From NCBI GenBank assembly GCA_947088515.1, contig CAMUHA010000013.1:1-30414 (forward strand): 30,414 nt of DNA. Reading direction: 5' to 3'. Below are positions 8,647-16,676 of the stretch, piece after piece. Each line of letters starts with the position of its first letter. Within the stretch, counting starts at the first letter, position 1. Source of the DNA: an uncultured bacterium (GTDB lineage: Bacteria > Bacillota > Clostridia > Lachnospirales > Lachnospiraceae). Both the position numbers and the translations under genes were made by a program. The notes below the pieces were generated by a model. The model was given only the letters and a program-made list of their open reading frames with translations, did no database searches and was not told where the DNA came from.

Positions 8647-9663
8647 ATGAAAAAAAATTGGAAAGCATTTTTATTTACAGGCATTGTCCTTCTGGCATTA
8701 GGCGGAGCCGGGGCCGCTTCTTATTTATCCAGGCGTATTCCATCCAACGATATTTCCGTTACTGGAAATACAGCAGGAAATTTAAATAACAATGGACTTT
8801 TTGCGGAATCTAACGGAAAAGTATATTTTTCAAACGCTTATGATGGCGGATGCCTATATTCCATGAACGCTGATGAAACTGACTATAAAAAATTAACCAC
8901 CACTTCCGCAAATTCCATTAATGTAGGCGGCAATTATTTATATTACTATATGGACAGCACAGAAAGCGGGACTGGTATGGGGTATGTTGTCAGAACCTTT
9001 GGCGTTTACCGCTGCAAATTAAATGGAGATGACAGCGCATGCCTGGACCGCAGCGCTTGTGTTACCATGCAGCTTTGCGGCGATTACCTTTACTATCAGC
9101 ACTATAACAACAAAGAATTTACCAAGCTTTATAAAATCAAAACTGACAAATCCGACCAACAGGTAGTATCTGACAGCATAATCAATCCAGCTGCCTGCCA
9201 TAACGGTATTATTTATTTTAACGGCACGGAAAAGGACCACTATCTCTATGCTCTTGATACAAGAACAGATACTATTTCCACAGTTTTTGAAGGAAACCTC
9301 TGGTATCCTGTATATAAAGACAACTATATTTACTATATGGATGTTTCCTCGAATTATCGTCTCTGCCGTTATTCTCTCTATAACAATACGGTGGAAATCC
9401 TTACAAATGACAGAGTGGATACATTCAACGTAGGCGACTATCACATCTACTACCAGAAAAATTCCTCCACAGACCCTGCTCTCATGCGTATGGCTCTGGA
9501 TGGAAGCTCCCCGGAAATTGTAATGCCAGGTAATTTCCAAAACATTAACCTGACTTCCAACTATGCTTACTTTAACGCTTTTGGCTCCAGCACACCTGTT
9601 TACCATACCCCTGTAAATGGTTCAGTGAATGTAAGCACATTTTCTCCGGAAGTACTAAAATAG
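8647..9663 (+). CDS. Membrane-anchored DUF5050 domain protein
   Basis: A 338-aa protein with a basic N-terminus and one hydrophobic segment (about residues 8-26, FLFTGIVLLALGGAGAA), followed by a long extracytoplasmic region rich in Tyr, Asn and Asp. That region repeats a roughly 40-50 residue pattern of G.YIYY / LY.. strands (NGKVYFSNAYDGGCLYSMNA, GNYLYYYMDS, DNYIYYMDVSS, DYHIYYQKNS), characteristic of DUF5050, a predicted beta-propeller-like domain. The function is not known. The ATG at 8647 has AAGGGAG eight bases upstream; a TTG at 8629 is less likely. It is only 13 bp from the FecCD permease gene, so it is probably co-transcribed and may be an accessory of the importer at the cell surface. 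Confidence 0.85.
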   Translation: MKKNWKAFLFTGIVLLALGGAGAASYLSRRIPSNDISVTGNTAGNLNNNGLFAESNGKVYFSNAYDGGCLYSMNADETDYKKLTTTSANSINVGGNYLYYYMDSTESGTGMGYVVRTFGVYRCKLNGDDSACLDRSACVTMQLCGDYLYYQHYNNKEFTKLYKIKTDKSDQQVVSDSIINPAACHNGIIYFNGTEKDHYLYALDTRTDTISTVFEGNLWYPVYKDNYIYYMDVSSNYRLCRYSLYNNTVEILTNDRVDTFNVGDYHIYYQKNSSTDPALMRMALDGSSPEIVMPGNFQNINLTSNYAYFNAFGSSTPVYHTPVNGSVNVSTFSPEVLK

Positions 9664-9676
9664 GCGGCATGCTTTG

Positions 9677-10675
9677 ATGAAAAATAATAAACCACTGATA
9701 ATCCTGTTGTTATCACTTTTACTTATATTGTGTTCCTGTATGGGGCTTTTATTTGGAAGCGTATCTTTGCATCCTGCCAAAATAGTAAAAGCCCTGTTCT
9801 CCCAGGATAATGGCTCCACAGTTTATACTTTAATACAGACGGTACGTATTCCCAGAGTCCTTGGAGGAACGTTGGCAGGAATTGGGCTTGCCTGTGCAGG
9901 TGTAATTTTGCAGAGTGTTATGAACAATTCCCTGGCAAGCCCCAATACCATTGGCGTCAATTCCGGCTCTGGTTTTGCAGTAATGCTTTCCATGCTCTTT
10001 TTTCCGGCTCATACAGACCTTATACCATTTTTTGCCTTTTGTGGCGCTTTACTTACCACCCTTTTTGTTTTTTTCTTAGCCTGCTTTGCAGACAGTTCAA
10101 GGACCACCATTGTGCTGGCCGGCATTACCATATCCAGTTTTTTTAACGCTGGCATCAATACCGTTAAAATCCTTGACACAGAGCTTACTATCAATTTGAC
10201 TTCCTTTATGGTAGGCTCCCTGTCAGGACTTACCACAAAAAAACTGGTTCTGCCCGGAATCTGCATTATGGCTGCCTTTGGCCTGTCACTGGTTTTGGCA
10301 AAGGCGTTAAATATTTTAGCTTTGGGGGATGATATTGCCCACTCTCTGGGAATGCATGTTTTCTTAACAAGATTTTTCCTCCTTGCACTTGCCAGCATTC
10401 TTGCAGGCTGCGTAGTTTGCTATGCGGGACTGTTAAGCTTTATCGGCCTGATTGTTCCTCATATCTGCAGGCAGATTTTTGGAAACGATGCCCGTTTTCT
10501 CCTTCCCTGCTCTGCGCTTTTAGGCGGCAGTTTTGTTCTTTTATGTGACCTTGCCGGGCGGGTTTTGTTTGCTCCCTTTGAACTGCCTGCCGGTATCCTG
10601 ATGGCCTTTATCGGAGGGCCCTTTTTCCTGTACCTTTTACTGAAAAAAAAAGGAGGACGCAGAATCAATGCTTAA
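9677..10675 (+). CDS. FecCD-family ABC transporter permease
   Basis: A 332-aa very hydrophobic protein of the BtuC/FhuB/FecCD permease family, expected to span the membrane about ten times and form the channel of an importer for iron-siderophore, heme or cobalamin. Family markers are RIPRVLGGTLAGIGLACAGV (about 55-75), NSLASPNTIGVNSGSGFAVM and, near the C-terminus, LLSFIGLIVPHICRQIFGND, which contacts the ATPase. I start at ATG 9677 rather than the TTG three bases earlier. The last eight bases overlap the ATPase gene. Substrate cannot be assigned from the sequence. Confidence 0.93.
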   Translation: MKNNKPLIILLLSLLLILCSCMGLLFGSVSLHPAKIVKALFSQDNGSTVYTLIQTVRIPRVLGGTLAGIGLACAGVILQSVMNNSLASPNTIGVNSGSGFAVMLSMLFFPAHTDLIPFFAFCGALLTTLFVFFLACFADSSRTTIVLAGITISSFFNAGINTVKILDTELTINLTSFMVGSLSGLTTKKLVLPGICIMAAFGLSLVLAKALNILALGDDIAHSLGMHVFLTRFFLLALASILAGCVVCYAGLLSFIGLIVPHICRQIFGNDARFLLPCSALLGGSFVLLCDLAGRVLFAPFELPAGILMAFIGGPFFLYLLLKKKGGRRINA

Positions 10676-11492
10676 ATATAATCATGTTTCCGTCTCCTGC
10701 CAGCGTGTGCCAATTCTTGCCGATATATCCCTCTCCTTTCCAAAAGGAAAAATTACATCTCTGATTGGTCCCAACGGCTGTGGCAAAACTACCCTGCTTC
10801 AGTGCTTAAATGGCGTATCGCATGTAACCAGCGGAAACATCTGCTTAAACGGACAGGATTATCTGAAACTTCCTCCCAGAGAAAGAGCCAGAAAGCTTTC
10901 TTTTCTCCCGCAGATACGCACCACCATTCCCACGCTTCCTGTCAGGACGCTTGTGGAGCATGGGCGCTTCCCCTATCTGGGATTTTCCAGAAAAAAATCA
11001 GCAGAAGATATTTCCATTGTACAAAGAGCCATGGATTTTACACATATCAGCCAGTATGCCGACCAGTATGTTGACACACTCTCAGGAGGTATCCGTCAGC
11101 GGGTATTTTTCGCTATGACACTGGCACAGGATTGTGACACGATTGTGTTGGACGAGCCAGTCACTTATCTTGACCTGCAAGGACAAAAAGATTTCTTTGA
11201 CATGCTCCTTCTCCTGCGCAGGCAGGAAAAGACTATCATATTAACCCTGCATGATTTAAGCCATGCCATACGCATTTCGGACCAGCTTATTGTTATGGAA
11301 AAAATGAGAAAGGATGATTTGGAGATGCCTTATGGCAGAAAAAAGGCGAAATCCCACATATCTGGAAATCCCGCCGGAAAAGTAGCCGCCTGCGGCGCCC
11401 CAAGGGAATGCCTTCCGGCTATTGAAAAAATATTTAATACTAAATATAAAAAATTTGAAGACAGGGAGGGAACTTATTATTTTTTTGGCTAG
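10668..11492 (+). CDS. ABC transporter ATP-binding protein (FecE/FhuC/BtuD type)
   Basis: A 274-aa ATPase that powers the adjacent permease. Walker A is GPNGCGKTT (about 34-42), the Q-loop is FLPQIRTT, the signature is LSGGIRQRV (usual form LSGGQ.QR, here Ile in place of Gln), Walker B is TIVLDEPVTYLDLQ and the switch His is in LTLHDLSHAIR. The last 50 residues, after the usual VMEKM strand, carry a Lys-rich insertion before APRECLPAIEKIF, the place where relatives have a short G.P.EV loop. AGGAGG lies 11 bases before the ATG, inside the permease gene. The gene ends 30 bp from the convergent methyltransferase gene with no obvious terminator between them. Confidence 0.94.
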   Translation: MLKYNHVSVSCQRVPILADISLSFPKGKITSLIGPNGCGKTTLLQCLNGVSHVTSGNICLNGQDYLKLPPRERARKLSFLPQIRTTIPTLPVRTLVEHGRFPYLGFSRKKSAEDISIVQRAMDFTHISQYADQYVDTLSGGIRQRVFFAMTLAQDCDTIVLDEPVTYLDLQGQKDFFDMLLLLRRQEKTIILTLHDLSHAIRISDQLIVMEKMRKDDLEMPYGRKKAKSHISGNPAGKVAACGAPRECLPAIEKIFNTKYKKFEDREGTYYFFG

Positions 11493-11522
11493 TCAGTAAA
11501 TGACGCCAATTAATACTATTTC

Positions 11523-12869
11523 CTATAAATCCAGTTCTGCGGTTTTTCCTACAACAATCACTGCCGGAGGCTTAATGCCTGATGCCTCCACCTTCTCGGC
11601 AATCTCCGAAAGACATCCTCTGACAGCAGATACGCTGCCATCAAAATTTCCTCTTACTACCGCAGCCGGCGTATCCGGGTCCTTTCCACATGCAATCAGC
11701 CTTCCGGCTATGTCTTTTAAATGACCAGTCCCCATCAAAAACACAAGTGTTCCCTGTAAGCTGGCAAGAGCTGCAAAATTCTCCGGCATTCCATCTTTTG
11801 TATCAGCTCTATGGCCTGTAATTACATGAAAGCTTCCGCTAATTCCCCGGTGAGTAACTGGAATGCCTGCCGCTGCCAGAACCCCAAGAGCTGAAGTAAT
11901 TCCTGGTATCTGCCCTGTCTCAATCCCCTCTTTTTTTAAGGCCTGAATTTCCTCCCCGCCTCTTCCAAACACAAAAGGGTCGCCGCCCTTAAGCCTTACC
12001 ACCAGCTTCCCCTGTTTTGCCTTTTCAACTAAAAGACTGTTAATTGCTTCCTGGGTCATGCTGTGTTTTCCACTTCTTTTTCCTACATAAATTTTTTCAC
12101 AGCTTTCCGGTACATGAGCAAGAAGCCGCTGGTCCAGCAGGTCATCATACACAAGCGCCTGGGCCTTTCGCAAGGTGCTTAATCCTCTTACAGTAATCAG
12201 GTCAAACGCGCCGCATCCTGCTCCTATCAACACAACACTTCCTGATTTTTCTATATCTTCTACAAAATGACTGTATAAAACATCCCTTTCATCCTTCGAC
12301 AGCCCCCTGTTTTTTTCCATACAAAGCAATGCAGCCTCCTTTAAAAAACCTGAACGCGCATCAGAATCGGCAATATTTTCTCCCGCATATTGCCGAAGTT
12401 CCATAAGGTAGTCCAGAATATCTTCCATTCGCCCTGGCATAGCTGCCGCTATCTGGCTGCGCAAAAGCGCCGCCGTCTGAGGACTTGCTCCTTCTGTGGA
12501 AATTCCCACTGTCAGGTTTCCTTCCTTAACCAACGCAGGAAATAAGAAACCACATGCCTTTTTGTCATCTGCCACATTCACTAAAATATCCTTCTGCTGA
12601 CAAAGCTTTGCCACATACTGATTTACTTCCCTGTTATCAGAAGCGGCAATCACAAACATTTTTCCTTCCACATCTGTATCCATAAACTCCCGTTTCAGAC
12701 ATACCAGCTGTTTATTATCCAAAAGCTCTCCCAAAATTTCAGGAGCCACTACCGTTAGCACAGGTCCAAAAGGCATCAGTTTTTCCACCTTGTGGGCAGC
12801 AATCCTTCCGCCCCCCACAATTAACCCCATCTTCCCCTTAATATCCATAAAAAACGGAAAATATCCCAT
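11523..12869 (-). CDS. Fused precorrin-2 dehydrogenase/ferrochelatase and uroporphyrinogen-III C-methyltransferase
   Basis: A 448-aa CysG-like fusion making precorrin-2 (and sirohydrochlorin or siroheme) from uroporphyrinogen III, feeding siroheme and corrinoid synthesis. Residues 1-200 are the NAD-binding Met8/SirC-type part (GLIVGGGRIAAHKVEKL, about 16-31; STEGASPQTAALLRSQI). Residues 208-448 are the SAM-dependent SUMT part: IGAGCGAFDLITVRGL, YVGKRSGKHSMTQEAIN, VRLKGGDPFVFGRGGEEI and GIPVTHRGIS. The first SUMT loop reads GCGAFDLIT where most members have GPGDPDLIT. The ATG at 12869 is chosen because AGGAGG sits seven bases upstream and the protein then begins at the Rossmann fold; a frame from 12932 would overlap the upstream gene. 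It is the last gene of the thiamine kinase/binding-protein operon. Confidence 0.92.
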   Translation of the reverse strand: MGYFPFFMDIKGKMGLIVGGGRIAAHKVEKLMPFGPVLTVVAPEILGELLDNKQLVCLKREFMDTDVEGKMFVIAASDNREVNQYVAKLCQQKDILVNVADDKKACGFLFPALVKEGNLTVGISTEGASPQTAALLRSQIAAAMPGRMEDILDYLMELRQYAGENIADSDARSGFLKEAALLCMEKNRGLSKDERDVLYSHFVEDIEKSGSVVLIGAGCGAFDLITVRGLSTLRKAQALVYDDLLDQRLLAHVPESCEKIYVGKRSGKHSMTQEAINSLLVEKAKQGKLVVRLKGGDPFVFGRGGEEIQALKKEGIETGQIPGITSALGVLAAAGIPVTHRGISGSFHVITGHRADTKDGMPENFAALASLQGTLVFLMGTGHLKDIAGRLIACGKDPDTPAAVVRGNFDGSVSAVRGCLSEIAEKVEASGIKPPAVIVVGKTAELDL

Positions 12870-12906
12870 TCCCAATCCTCCTACTCCAACACTACTGTGA
12901 TTGATT

Positions 12907-13863
12907 TTATTCAGGGTATATAATGTCGGCAAGCTGTTTATATGCTTCCCCCCACTTTGCGTTAGGCTTTAAATTAAACAGACGCTTATCCAGCACATAA
13001 TAGTTTCCATTTTGCACTGCCGACAAGGAAGCCCAGGCAGGATGGGAAGTTAACATGTTTTCTATCTGTTCCATTGCCGCCTCTTTGCTACTCCCTTGTG
13101 TGGTGACAAAAATATATTCCGGGTCAGCGGTAATAATCGCTTCCATACTAAGGTCTTCCAAAAGACTCTCATCCTGGTCTGCTATGTTAATACAGCCCAG
13201 CGCATCCAGCATTTCTCCACAGACATTTCCGCTGCTTCCTTTTGCCTTTACACTCGTGGAAGAAGCCCGAAGGAATAATACCGCCGGATTACTGCCATCC
13301 GCCCTTTTTAAAGTTTCCCTTATCTGTTCCTGCACCTTCAGGCCATTTTGCTCATACAAATCTCTCCGTCCGGTAATTTGTGTACAAATATCAAGCATAT
13401 GAAGATAATCATCAAAACTGGAAACGCCAAAATAAGCAACCGGTATCTTTGCCTGCTCCAGTAAATCCTTAAGTCCAACATCCGCGTCCGTATTGGCGCT
13501 TGCAAGAACAAAATCCGGCTGGGCCGCTATCAGCTGTTCCACATCCGGCTCCTGGATGCTGCCGAGGTTTACGACTTCCTCTTCCAAATCCAGAGACAGG
13601 CTATCCCAGGAGTCGTTGGCCGCCGCCACAAGCTCTCCCCCGGAAAGCAGCCAGATATCTGCAAAACTTCCAATTAAAGCAGCTGTTCTCTTGGGGTCAT
13701 TTACAGTCACCATTCTCCCTAAATCATCCGTAAACGTAAACTTCTCCTGCTCCTCTTTCAGCTGTACTTCATCTGCCGGGGGTATGGCTTTTTCTGCCTG
13801 TTTCCCACAGGCGCTAATCCCCAAAATAAGTCCACATATTGCTGCTATTATTTTTTTCTTCAT
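12907..13863 (-). CDS. ABC transporter substrate-binding lipoprotein (BtuF/FepB type)
   Basis: A 318-aa extracytoplasmic binding protein for an iron chelate, heme or cobalamin. A lipoprotein signal (KKKIIAAICGLILGISAC) places the acylated Cys at position 19. FTDDLGRMVTVNDPKRTAAL opens the mature domain in the form usual for this family, and the two lobes are joined by a long helix. Its ATG overlaps the thiamine kinase stop (ATGA, 13863-13860). No permease or ATPase accompanies it on this strand; the only matching partners are the convergent genes at 9677-11492, so the two operons probably make one importer. Adjacency to a tetrapyrrole enzyme hints at a corrinoid, heme or iron substrate, which is inference. 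Confidence 0.92.
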   Translation of the reverse strand: MKKKIIAAICGLILGISACGKQAEKAIPPADEVQLKEEQEKFTFTDDLGRMVTVNDPKRTAALIGSFADIWLLSGGELVAAANDSWDSLSLDLEEEVVNLGSIQEPDVEQLIAAQPDFVLASANTDADVGLKDLLEQAKIPVAYFGVSSFDDYLHMLDICTQITGRRDLYEQNGLKVQEQIRETLKRADGSNPAVLFLRASSTSVKAKGSSGNVCGEMLDALGCINIADQDESLLEDLSMEAIITADPEYIFVTTQGSSKEAAMEQIENMLTSHPAWASLSAVQNGNYYVLDKRLFNLKPNAKWGEAYKQLADIIYPE

Positions 13864-14504
13864 AATGTATTCGATTCCTCTCCTGCCATTGCCTCCCGTA
13901 TCAGCAAAAGACTTCCTTTCCTGACAGAAACTCTGCTTTCCCTGCCAACAAACTCATTGCTTACCCCTATTGGATTTTCCTTGGTAAGCAACGCATTTTC
14001 CAATCCGTATTTTAGCCCCTGCTCGCAGACTCCTACCGCCTGGTCTCCCAGACAAAACACCGAAAGATACCCTGTTTCTTCCTTTCCAAAAACAATCTCC
14101 TCATTATAAATCACACGGTACCAGGTCCCATTCCCAAATAAAATCCCATGCCCTCCTTTAACAGCAATATCTGCAAGCAGGGATATATTGGCAATCGTAT
14201 GGGAAACTCTTCCACCTGTTCCCCCAAAGAAAACAAATTCCCGGTATCCTCTTTTCCATCCCTCTATAACTGCCCATCCCATATCTGTTTCATCTTTTTC
14301 AGGGTTAAGCTTTATTACCGTTGGATAAATAGGCTGGTACCCCAGAGAATCAAAATCCCCCACCACCAAATCCATCCTGATTCCTCTTTTCCTGCAATGC
14401 TCAAAACCCCCGTCACAGGCAATAACCAAATCACTGTCTAAAGGCATCAGCCTCCCATCGCCAAAATCCCCAGCTCCGATAATATAACAGGTTTTCACAT
14501 TCAT
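13860..14504 (-). CDS. Thiamine diphosphokinase
   Basis: A 214-aa enzyme transferring pyrophosphate from ATP to thiamine to give thiamine diphosphate. Conserved segments are ACDGGFEHCRKRGI (about 29-42), DLVVGDFDSLGY (45-56), the KDETDMGWAV substrate-binding segment (70-79) and FFGGTGGRVSHTIANISLL (93-111); the C-terminal beta domain follows. The length fits the family. GGGAG lies five bases before the ATG. It is the first gene of an operon whose next members are an ABC binding protein and a siroheme-type enzyme, an unrelated-looking combination; no TPP riboswitch signature is visible in the short leader. Confidence 0.94.
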   Translation of the reverse strand: MNVKTCYIIGAGDFGDGRLMPLDSDLVIACDGGFEHCRKRGIRMDLVVGDFDSLGYQPIYPTVIKLNPEKDETDMGWAVIEGWKRGYREFVFFGGTGGRVSHTIANISLLADIAVKGGHGILFGNGTWYRVIYNEEIVFGKEETGYLSVFCLGDQAVGVCEQGLKYGLENALLTKENPIGVSNEFVGRESRVSVRKGSLLLIREAMAGEESNTL

Positions 14505-14551
14505 TCTCCCTCATACACACATAACAATCCGCTATCCACGCTGTTTTTCTA

Positions 14552-14569
14552 TGCCAAGCGCTTTTGGCA
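14552..14569. repeat. Inverted repeat at the start of the thiamine kinase transcript
   Basis: TGCCAAGCGCTTTTGGCA, a six-base inverted repeat (TGCCAA/TTGGCA) around GCGCTT. It lies just downstream of the predicted minus-strand start site near 14576 and so could be a 5' hairpin or an operator. No regulator is identified. Confidence 0.4.
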
Positions 14570-14582
14570 AAGTTTCTTAAGT

Positions 14583-14611
14583 ATCATACCCCATTATCCA
14601 AATGACAGCAA
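14583..14611 (-). promoter_or_regulatory. Predicted sigma-A promoter of the thiamine kinase operon
   Basis: Minus strand TTGCTG (14611-14606), 17-bp spacer, TATGAT (14588-14583), about 80 bp upstream of the ATG at 14504. The intergenic region 14505-14883 also holds the divergent promoter, leader and hairpin listed below. Confidence 0.6.
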
Positions 14612-14696
14612 TACTATATAAATTATTATTAATAAAACTTCCCTTTTTCTATATCATACTTTTCATATATAATGTTAATCTTATACAATCAGAGTA

Positions 14697-14725
14697 TTGC
14701 TTTTTTCCCTTTTTCTGTGTATAAT
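14697..14725 (+). promoter_or_regulatory. Predicted sigma-A promoter of the chemoreceptor gene
   Basis: TTGCTT (14697-14702), 17-bp spacer, TATAAT (14720-14725). Transcription would begin near 14732, leaving a leader of about 150 nt before the ATG at 14884. The -10 is a housekeeping type; no flagellar sigma-D promoter (TAAA...GCCGATA) is visible. Confidence 0.65.
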
Positions 14726-14799
14726 AAACATATTCGGACAAGGACATATCTGTCCCCGTTTATTTGCAGAGTTTGTCAATTATTCGGTGTGAACATTTT

Positions 14800-14828
14800 A
14801 TCCTCACCATCACGGTGGGGATTTTTTT
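14800..14828 (+). terminator. Intrinsic terminator hairpin in the chemoreceptor leader
   Basis: ATCCTCACC (14800-14808), 5-nt loop, GGTGGGGAT (14814-14822) and a run of seven T ending at 14828. The nine-base stem (one G-U) plus U-tract is a convincing terminator, yet it lies between the promoter and the gene. The leader before it also contains GGACATATCTGTCC (5-bp stem), with an alternative GGACA partner a few bases earlier. It is either an attenuator or the end of a ~95-nt small RNA. Confidence 0.7.
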
Positions 14829-14883
14829 AGAAGATTATAATTTTTTGAAAGACCGAAAAGCTTTTTTACAGGAGGATGGATTT

Positions 14884-16584
14884 ATGAGTAAAGAAAAAAT
14901 GCTGCAACAAGCATCAGGAAAAAAAGGTCAGGCCGCCTTACTCCGGCAATTAGTATATCAGGCATTAACGGCGGTAGGGATAGGGGCTATCTTATTAATC
15001 GGTTTTATTTTATTTAATATCAAATTGACAACTGTACATACCGCCCAGCTTAACACTACAGTGGCGCTTAACCAGTACCGCACTGGTTCCAAAACACTGA
15101 CCCATGAAGTACAGTCTTATGCTGTCACAGGTCTGGAAAAATACCAGCAAGCATATATGAAAGAATTAAATGAAGACCAAAACAGAGAACATGCAATTGA
15201 AACTTTGAAAACCTGCGGCATTACCAACGAAGAATGGAACAGTCTGAACAAAATCGCTTCTTTATCTGAAAATCTTGTTCCTCTGGAAGTATCCGCCATT
15301 GAATATGTGAAAAACGGAGACCTTGCCTCCGCTCAGGCCTGTGTGTTCAGTAATGAATATGAAGAAACAGTTGAACAAATCAGTAAACTGACTGATGAGA
15401 CTATCTCTGATATTCTTGCCCGTAAAGATGAAAACCAGAAATTATTAAAAATGCTGCAAATTATCTTTGAAATACTGTTCGCACTTTCTTTTGTCTATGT
15501 AGTTATACAGTTTATAAAAACCATCAAATTTGCTGATAAGGAACTGCTTAAGCCAATAGAAAAAGTTTCCGTACAAATGTCCGTGCTCGCAAAAGGCGAT
15601 TTCCATACCAGTCTCGACCTTCAAATGGATGACAGTGAAGTAGGCACAATGGTTTCTGCCATTGCTTTTATGAAGCAGAATATTCTTTCCATGGTAAAGG
15701 AAATTACAGAAGTTCTTGAACAAATGGGAAATGGAAATTACAACATAAAAATTAAACAGGAATATGTAGGGGAATTTGTCGCCATCAAGGAATCCTTCTT
15801 GAAAATAGGCGAAAAAATGCGTGAAACCCTGCTTACCATCCGTAATGTTTCCAGCCAGATTGACAGTGGGTCTGAACAGTTAGCCTGTGCGGCCCAGGAC
15901 TTGGCAGAAGGCTGTACATCCCAGGCCACGCAAGTAACAGAACTGATGAATTTGTTTGAAGGCACTATTAGAAGCATGGAACAAAATACACTGGAGGCAG
16001 AGGAGTCTGCTAAAATTGCTTCCAAAGCAGGCCAAACGCTTGCAAAAGGAAATCACAAAATGCAGGAATTAAAAGCATCCATTGCTGAAATCAGTAAATG
16101 TTCCGAACAAATTGGCACAATTATTGAAACAATAGAAGACATTGCTTCCCAAACCAATCTTTTGTCTTTGAATGCCGCTATTGAAGCTGCAAGAGCCGGT
16201 GAAGCCGGCAGAGGTTTTGCTGTTGTTGCAGACCAGGTTAAAAGCCTGGCTGATGAATCCGCAAAGGCTGCAGGAAAAACCACAGAGCTCATTGAAACTA
16301 CTGTTACTGTAATGGATAAAAGTATCACAATTGCTGATGAAACTGCAAAAAATATGAAAGAAGTAATGGAAGATGCCAAAAAAGCTACAGAGAAAATTGA
16401 CCAAATCGCCCAGATGCTTGAGCAGAATGTTTCACATATGCGCAATGTAAATGACGGCATTATGCAGGTTTCCGCAGTGGTGGACAATAACTCTGCAACC
16501 TCCCAGGAGACGGCAGCTGTCAGTGAGGAACAAAAAGCCCAAGTGGAAACCATGGTACAGCTTATGGACCAATTTGAAATATAA
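14884..16584 (+). CDS. Methyl-accepting chemotaxis protein
   Basis: A 566-aa inner-membrane chemoreceptor. TM1 is about residues 22-45, a four-helix-type extracytoplasmic sensor follows (about 46-195), TM2 is about 196-214, then a HAMP domain (LLKPIEKVSVQMSVLAKGDF) and a second HAMP-like segment (EVLEQMGNGNYNIKI). The signalling coiled coil has the near-universal hairpin tip DIASQTNLLSLNAAIEAARA followed by GRGFAVVADQVKSLADES. There is no C-terminal CheR-docking pentapeptide. The ATG at 14884 has AGGAGG eight bases upstream; an earlier ATG at 14764 would run through the leader terminator and is rejected. No other chemotaxis or flagellar gene is in the window. The ligand is unknown. Confidence 0.95.
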   Translation: MSKEKMLQQASGKKGQAALLRQLVYQALTAVGIGAILLIGFILFNIKLTTVHTAQLNTTVALNQYRTGSKTLTHEVQSYAVTGLEKYQQAYMKELNEDQNREHAIETLKTCGITNEEWNSLNKIASLSENLVPLEVSAIEYVKNGDLASAQACVFSNEYEETVEQISKLTDETISDILARKDENQKLLKMLQIIFEILFALSFVYVVIQFIKTIKFADKELLKPIEKVSVQMSVLAKGDFHTSLDLQMDDSEVGTMVSAIAFMKQNILSMVKEITEVLEQMGNGNYNIKIKQEYVGEFVAIKESFLKIGEKMRETLLTIRNVSSQIDSGSEQLACAAQDLAEGCTSQATQVTELMNLFEGTIRSMEQNTLEAEESAKIASKAGQTLAKGNHKMQELKASIAEISKCSEQIGTIIETIEDIASQTNLLSLNAAIEAARAGEAGRGFAVVADQVKSLADESAKAAGKTTELIETTVTVMDKSITIADETAKNMKEVMEDAKKATEKIDQIAQMLEQNVSHMRNVNDGIMQVSAVVDNNSATSQETAAVSEEQKAQVETMVQLMDQFEI

Positions 16585-16620
16585 GACCTTTGTACATTGA
16601 TTTTTCTGTTCAAAATATAG

Positions 16621-16667
16621 GGTGTAAAGTCCTGTGATTTCAATTTCAAGGACTTTACACCTTTTTT
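16621..16667 (+). terminator. Intrinsic terminator of the chemoreceptor gene
   Basis: A perfect 12-bp stem GGTGTAAAGTCC (16621-16632) / GGACTTTACACC (16650-16661) with a 17-nt loop and six T, 36 bp past the stop codon. It also lies at the 3' end of the convergent minus-strand block but has no U-tract in that direction. Confidence 0.92.
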
Positions 16668-16676
16668 AATCCCCTT

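Noticed and set aside
9019..9606. 195-codon open frame antisense to the DUF5050 gene
   Set aside because: It lies wholly opposite a well-supported coding gene, has no ribosome site and an unnatural composition rich in Val/Ile/Cys; a shadow frame.
11493..11522. Terminator between the converging ABC ATPase and methyltransferase genes
   Set aside because: The 30-bp gap has no GC-rich inverted repeat or T-run; transcripts may overlap into the opposite gene.
14726..14800. Known riboswitch (c-di-GMP, TPP or cobalamin type) in the intergenic region
   Set aside because: I looked for the characteristic conserved segments by eye and did not find them; only generic hairpins are visible, so no class is assigned.
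14764..14883. Longer chemoreceptor start at 14764
   Set aside because: It would add 40 residues translated through the leader terminator, without a ribosome site, whereas ATG 14884 has AGGAGG at eight bases.
16053..16649. 198-codon open frame antisense to the chemoreceptor
   Set aside because: Ser/Ala/Ile-rich mirror of the receptor coiled coil and it starts inside the terminator region; a shadow frame.
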